The position numbers were made by a program, and so were the translations under genes. From Xiphydria camelus (lineage: Eukaryota > Arthropoda > Insecta > Hymenoptera > Xiphydriidae), in the NCBI GenBank assembly GCA_963678675.1, contig OY783193.1:30843082-30907081 (forward strand): DNA of 64,000 nt, read 5' to 3'. The notes under the pieces were generated by a model, which saw only the letters and a list, made by a program, of their open reading frames with translations, had not been told where the DNA came from and ran no database searches. Positions 59,572-64,000 of this stretch are shown in pieces. How positions within the stretch are numbered: position 1 is the first letter of the stretch; each line of letters starts with the position of its first letter.

Positions 59572-59765
59572 CTGAGAAAAGAGTTTATTTGCAGTTAATA
59601 CTTGATTACAGCGGAAAAAATATTTTGTTGGGCCAAGTAAATATATATTAATTATTCGAATGTCTCTTTCATTCAAACGAAAATATAGTAATAGCTAATA
59701 AATATTTACTTGGCTCAAAGAAACATTTCTTTCGCCATAATCAAGTATTCCGAGGGAAGAGGTCT
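59572..59765. mobile_element. MITE with ACACTGAGAAAAG left end
   Basis: ACACTGAGAAAAGAGTTTAT on the left; AATACTTGATTACAGCGGAA is mirrored by TTTCGCCATAATCAAGTATT. The right terminus is eroded. Confidence 0.55.
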
Positions 59766-60155
59766 AGTTAAATAAGAACCTATATATATATAATAGAAAA
59801 ATTTATTTAACATAAATAGACTTTTATTTATATCGAATAAAAGTTTATTTAAATTAAATTAATATTTTGCATATCTTTTTCATCGAGTACGAACCTAGTA
59901 GAACATTTATCTAATTCAAATAGAGTTTTATGTTAGGTCGATTTGTGAACATGCCAGTTTCCAGCATGCTCGATACTAGCAAGGCTTTGGACACACATGC
60001 TACTAGGTTGCAAATGCTCGAAAGTAGCACGAAAGCATGCTACTTACTAGCATGTGTAGCTGGGGCTTACTGGCATTTAAAATATTTGAAACAGTATAAT
60101 ATGTGCATTCAGCTTCCTTAAAAGAAATTCCATAAAAGAAATTTTATAAAAGACT

Positions 60156-62270
60156 AGCAGCCTATCCCTGCTTCGCAAGGGTAGATTGTGGATTGATTTT
60201 GGTCGTCATTTAATGAATTTTTAGCAGATATCTGTACTCATAGGTAGGGAGCCATGCTACGCTAAAAAATACATGTATTTAATTTAAATTGGAAAGTATA
60301 TTTCTTTTATTAATTTATCTTAAGGCCAGCGGATAGACAATGTTTTTTATTTTTTTATTTGGAGTAAAAACGTGTAAATTTTTCGATGTGCCAACTCTGG
60401 AGCAAGCCACATACAATTGGTCGTGTGAAAAACATGAATTTTCCAAATTTAAGCCAGCAATAGTCAACGTTTGACCTTATGCTTTGTTGATGGTAATAGC
60501 AAAAGCAAGACGCAAAGGGAACTGCAGCCGCTTGAATTCGAATGTTAAATCGTTGGAAATCATAGGCATGCGTAAATGAGGACGTCTTCGCCTTTGAATT
60601 TGCCAGTGATGATTGTTACCTTGATTAAATTTGGTTGGCACTAAGGGATTTTTCGTGTAACTGATTTGGAATATTATGTCAGATGTAAGAGATTCCAAAT
60701 GAAGGTCATGGTCAAGGTCAAATACAATATTACCATTGTACAGCCACTAAAAAATCCTAAATCCTACTATCAAAAAGAATTTGTATAGGGCCCATAGCTT
60801 TCACGGTACGAAGCCGAACTCTACTTGACCTCAATTTGACCTCCGCTGACCATAAAGGTCACATGGAAATAATGGTCAAGGACATATTTGAACGTCAAAT
60901 TTCCCGCTCTTTTCATTTTCGGTATATAAAATAGAGGTTCGGATTTTAAAAAATCAATTTTACCTAGAAGGTCATTGTCAATGTCAAATACAATATGACC
61001 ATTGGGTAGCCAGGGAAAAATCCGAAAAGTTTTACATTAAACGTTTTTCTCTAAAATGATTTCCCGCTGAGATAATCAGCTGTGCCTGGACTTTTTAAAC
61101 ACCCTGTATAAGATTTACTAACTCAGAAACCTTCGCGGGCATGCGTCTAACCATTCTCCAAAGTTTCATCGCAATCGAATGAACGGTTTAGGAAGGCATA
61201 ATAATCATCAGTACCGGTACTTTTTGAACACCCTGTATACGATTTACTAACTCAGAAACCATCGCGGGCATGCGTCCAACCATTTCCCAACTTTTCATCG
61301 CAATCGGATGAACGGTTTAGGAAGGCATAATAATCATCAGTACCGGTACTTTTTGAACACCTTTTATAAGATTTACTAATTCAGAAACCTTCGCGGGCAT
61401 GCGTCCAACCATTCCCCAAAGTTTCATCGCAATCGGATGAACGGTTTAGGAAGGCAAATAATCATCCGTACCTGTACTTTTTGAATACCCTGTATAAGAT
61501 TTACTAACTCAAACCTTCGCGGATATGCGTCCAACTGTTCCCCAAATTTTCATCGCAATCGGATGAACGGTTTAGGAAGGCATAATAATCATCCGTACCG
61601 GTACTTTTTGAACACCCTATATAAGATTTACTAACTCTAAAACCTTTGCGAGCATGCGTCCAACCATTCCCGAACTTTTCATCGTAATCGGATGAACGGT
61701 TTAGGAAGGCATAATAATCATCAGTACCAGTACTTTTTGAACACCTTTTATCAGATTTACTAACTCAGAAACCTTCGCGGACATGCGTCCAACCATTCCC
61801 CAACTTTTCATCGCAATCGGATGAACGGTTTAGGAAGGCATAATAATCATCAGTACCGGTACTTTTTGAACACCTTTTATAAGATTTACTAACAATAAGA
61901 AACCTTCGCGAGCATGCGTCCAACCATTCCCCAAAGTTTCATCGCAATCGGATGAACGGTTTAGGAAGGCATTTGATATTACCTTAAAGGTCACGGTCAA
62001 GGTCAAATCCAATACGACCACTGGGTAGCCAAGGGAAAATCCTTAAAGTTTTGTATTAAACATTTTTCTCTAAAATGTTTTCCCGTTGAGATAATCAGCC
62101 GTACCGGGACTTTTTGAACACCCTGTATAAGATTTACTAACTCAGAAACCATCGCGGGCATGCGTCCAACCATTTCCCAAAATTTCATCGCAATCGGATG
62201 AACGGTTTAGGAAGGCATAAGAGACATACAGACAGACAGACAAACATTCATTTTTATATATATAGATAGA
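60156..62270. mobile_element. Helitron-family element with ~129-bp tandem units
   Basis: Starts CTAGCAGCCTATCCCTGCTT, ends GACAGACAGACAAACATTCA, then TTTTTATATATATAGAT. The left part holds minus-strand Helitron helicase remains. Units starting TACTTTTTGAACACC begin at 61218, 61347, 61475, 61602, 61731 and 61860 (period 127-129). The right 300 bp is nearly identical to 41690-41960. Confidence 0.75.
60330..60700 (-). pseudogene. Helitron helicase (PIF1-type) C-terminal fragment
   Basis: The minus strand reads HLRMPMISNDLTFEFKRLQF, then PLRLAFAITINKA, a TAA stop where Gln is expected, GQTLTIAGLNLENSCFSHDQ and LYVACSRVGTSKNLHVF. TINKA(Q)GQT and QLYVACSRV are the last helicase motifs of the Helitron Rep-helicase. 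The upstream Rep and helicase parts are missing. A dead fragment. Confidence 0.85.
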
Positions 62271-62327
62271 TATAGATATGATAAAAGATCTTTGTCAAAG
62301 ATCTTTTATAGTGTAATGCCGGCCTAA

Positions 62328-63407
62328 TATCACTGGAAGGAAAGACTTAGTACTTTCGTATTTACTTCTATTATTTCTAATGCAATATGATATCGATTTC
62401 TAAACATATTTGATTTATAAAAATGTTGGAATAATGGTTTATTTTTTAGCGTACAAAAGTCACGTAACTCAAATGAAAATATATCTACTATTACTTTAGC
62501 ATTTTAAGCACAGAAAATGCTCATACTTTCCTAGTCAAAGTATGTGATTTTCATACGGCTGAAGTAATTAAATACACAAATAAATAAATAAGGTCAAGAA
62601 ATACATATTTTCCATTATTATACACTTCATTAAAGCATTGTGTCCTAAGGTGATTTTGTTCATTACAAATACATTCTTTTTATGAAAACGTGTTGGAATG
62701 TAAAAAATAGTAACATTTTTTTCTAATATTATATAACTCCTGTTTTAGTTAATTAAAACGAGAAATGAAGAGGTAATACTTATACACTTTCTCAAAATAT
62801 GTCCAAATATGAATAATATTTATTGCAAAAGTCAAAATGATGAAATGATTAACGTTAAACGCATAAACATTGTGGAGTATCTCCTACATCATCATGTGAC
62901 TATTAGCGCCTTAGATTCTGACGCGCCTATCGAAGGGTTAGAATTAGCTTAATCTAGAGCTTTGCTGTGTGTTCTACGCGATCTTTACGTGCTGTACTTA
63001 AGAGACCCTAGCCCGACGCACACAAGCACAAAATAAATACTTCCCTCTTTCTTACTCTTCCCTCACACACCCTATCGTATATTTTCAATAAGGTATACAC
63101 GAGGCGTAGGTATACTCGATCTGAGAAAAATGAAGAAAAATAGCGCCGACTCGAGAGCGGTGGGAACTGAAAAAATATAATAGCTTCGAAAATGATGAAG
63201 TATTTAATATAAAGTTAATGTAACTTGGTACCGCTTCTGATCGATGCCGGCTATCAATCTCCTTCCTTCCCACGAAACGCTCCCACTTGTCCGTCAAACC
63301 TCGTCACTAGATATCCTTACCTTACAGGAAATGAGAGAGGAGAAGTTGTACGTAAAGGGATTATAACGCGAGGGGGGGGGGGGGGGGGGGTAAATTTATA
63401 TATGTAT
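62328..63407. other. Intergenic, no gene recognised
   Basis: AT-rich; includes a G homopolymer at about 63373-63391. No family identified. Confidence 0.45.
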
Positions 63408-63645
63408 ATAAAGTATGTCCGAGAGCAAAGTATACAAAGGGATCCGAAGTTTTATTTTTATTGCTGTAGTACAATCACGGACGTTATTATTTTTAATATA
63501 AGTATGTGTGGAATATTTGACAGCATTTGTCATGGTACGCGAAAAATTGCGCATCCGCAGTTTCAATCTCGAAAAGGTACTACGGCAATGAACAAAACTA
63601 CGAGTCCCTTTGTATACTTTGCTTTCGGAGATATACTATATGTAT
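63408..63645. mobile_element. MITE, AGTATGTCCGAGAGCAAAGTA termini
   Basis: AGTATGTCCGAGAGCAAAGT, then ATACAAAGGGATCCG, is mirrored by CCCTTTGTATACTTTGCTTT, then CGGAGATATACT. Same family as the larger 43037-44836 element; intact and compact here. Confidence 0.75.
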
Positions 63646-63782
63646 ATATTATACAATATATATACCTACTCTCTCTCTCTCTCTCCCTCTTCCTCTCTCT
63701 CCCTATATATACATACGATATATAAATATATATACGCGTACTAGATAGAAAGAGGGAGGGTGAGAGGGGGAGACAGGAGAGA

Positions 63783-63821
<39 letters not shown>

Positions 63822-64000
63822 GTGTGAGAGAGAGGAGAGAGGGGGGAGATGATGCGTCGGCGGGTTGCGCCGCGGGTTTCGCCGCGGCAGGCTGTCAGTC
63901 CTTTGGCGAACTTCTGACGAGCACGAACGCTCGCCCGCGAAATACCCTCGTCGTTTTTCGCCCCGGCTCGAACGTACGATCGTCCCTCTAGTGGTTCGAT
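63646..64000. repeat. TA, CT and GA microsatellites followed by GC-rich edge
   Basis: TATA-rich 63643-63665, (CT)n 63671-63705, (GA)n 63783-63820, then GC-rich unique DNA from 63845 to the edge. The last 150 bases may belong to a promoter or exon of a gene beyond the window. Confidence 0.7.

Larger units (their letters stand above)
59292..62324. mobile_element. Harbinger-like TIR element hosting a Helitron fragment
   Basis: GGCCGGCATTACACTATAAA, then AGATCTTTG, at 59292 is mirrored at 62280-62324. TAA lies on both sides (59289-59291, 62325-62327), as expected for PIF/Harbinger targets. No Harbinger transposase is seen; the interior contains a MITE (59572-59765) and the Helitron-like segment 60156-62270. 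Confidence 0.65.

Overview
The window is animal, almost certainly insect, nuclear DNA. It has intron-split genes with GT/AG junctions, an insect-type spalt gene, mariner, Helitron and Transib/RAG1-like transposons, and many terminal-inverted-repeat (TIR) miniature elements (MITEs). Hymenoptera (ant, bee or wasp) is my best guess; that is inference from the style of the sequence, not proof. There is no sign of bacterial organisation, operons or CRISPR.

Layout. (1) 1-6.4 kb, plus strand: the last four coding exons of a spalt-family zinc-finger transcription factor gene. Its large intron (1783-4579) is packed with nested TIR elements. A GC-rich tail that may be 3' UTR follows to about 9.8 kb. 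(2) 9.8-17.7 kb: non-genic DNA with many palindromic miniature elements. (3) 17.70-23.45 kb: a deleted mariner copy that has been split by a 4,840-bp RAG1-like (Transib superfamily) DNA transposon at 17820-22659. (4) 23.7-29 kb: large foldback structures and degenerate tandem repeats. (5) 31.5-38.9 kb, minus strand: a complete four-exon fructose-1,6-bisphosphatase gene (340 aa). (6) 40.6-64 kb: repeat-dominated DNA with two Helitron-like arrays, mariner relics, pogo-like, piggyBac-like and Harbinger-like MITEs, a Ulp1-type protease pseudogene, a GC-rich possibly regulatory block at 58.1-58.9 kb, and simple repeats at the right edge.

Main discovery. The RAG1-like element can be read from end to end. 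Both termini begin with CACAGTG, which is the vertebrate V(D)J recombination-signal heptamer, extended to a shared CACAGTGGGACC. The same A-rich box (GGCCAAAAT) follows at identical distance in both ends. The element is flanked by a perfect 5-bp direct repeat, CAACC, and the host mariner reading frame resumes exactly across that target duplication. Its three-exon minus-strand gene spans 712 codons. It keeps the RAG1 catalytic triad (D300, D408, E618; the D-D spacing of 108 equals that of mouse RAG1) and the CxxC...HxxxxH zinc ligands. The copy carries one TAG at codon 88. Its second intron was originally about 60 nt and has been enlarged by a foldback element bounded by a 46-bp direct repeat. 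No RAG2-like gene is visible.

How the genes work together: the two host genes (spalt-like developmental regulator; gluconeogenic FBPase) are functionally unrelated neighbours. The rest is a layered record of transposition in which the order of insertions can be read from the nesting.
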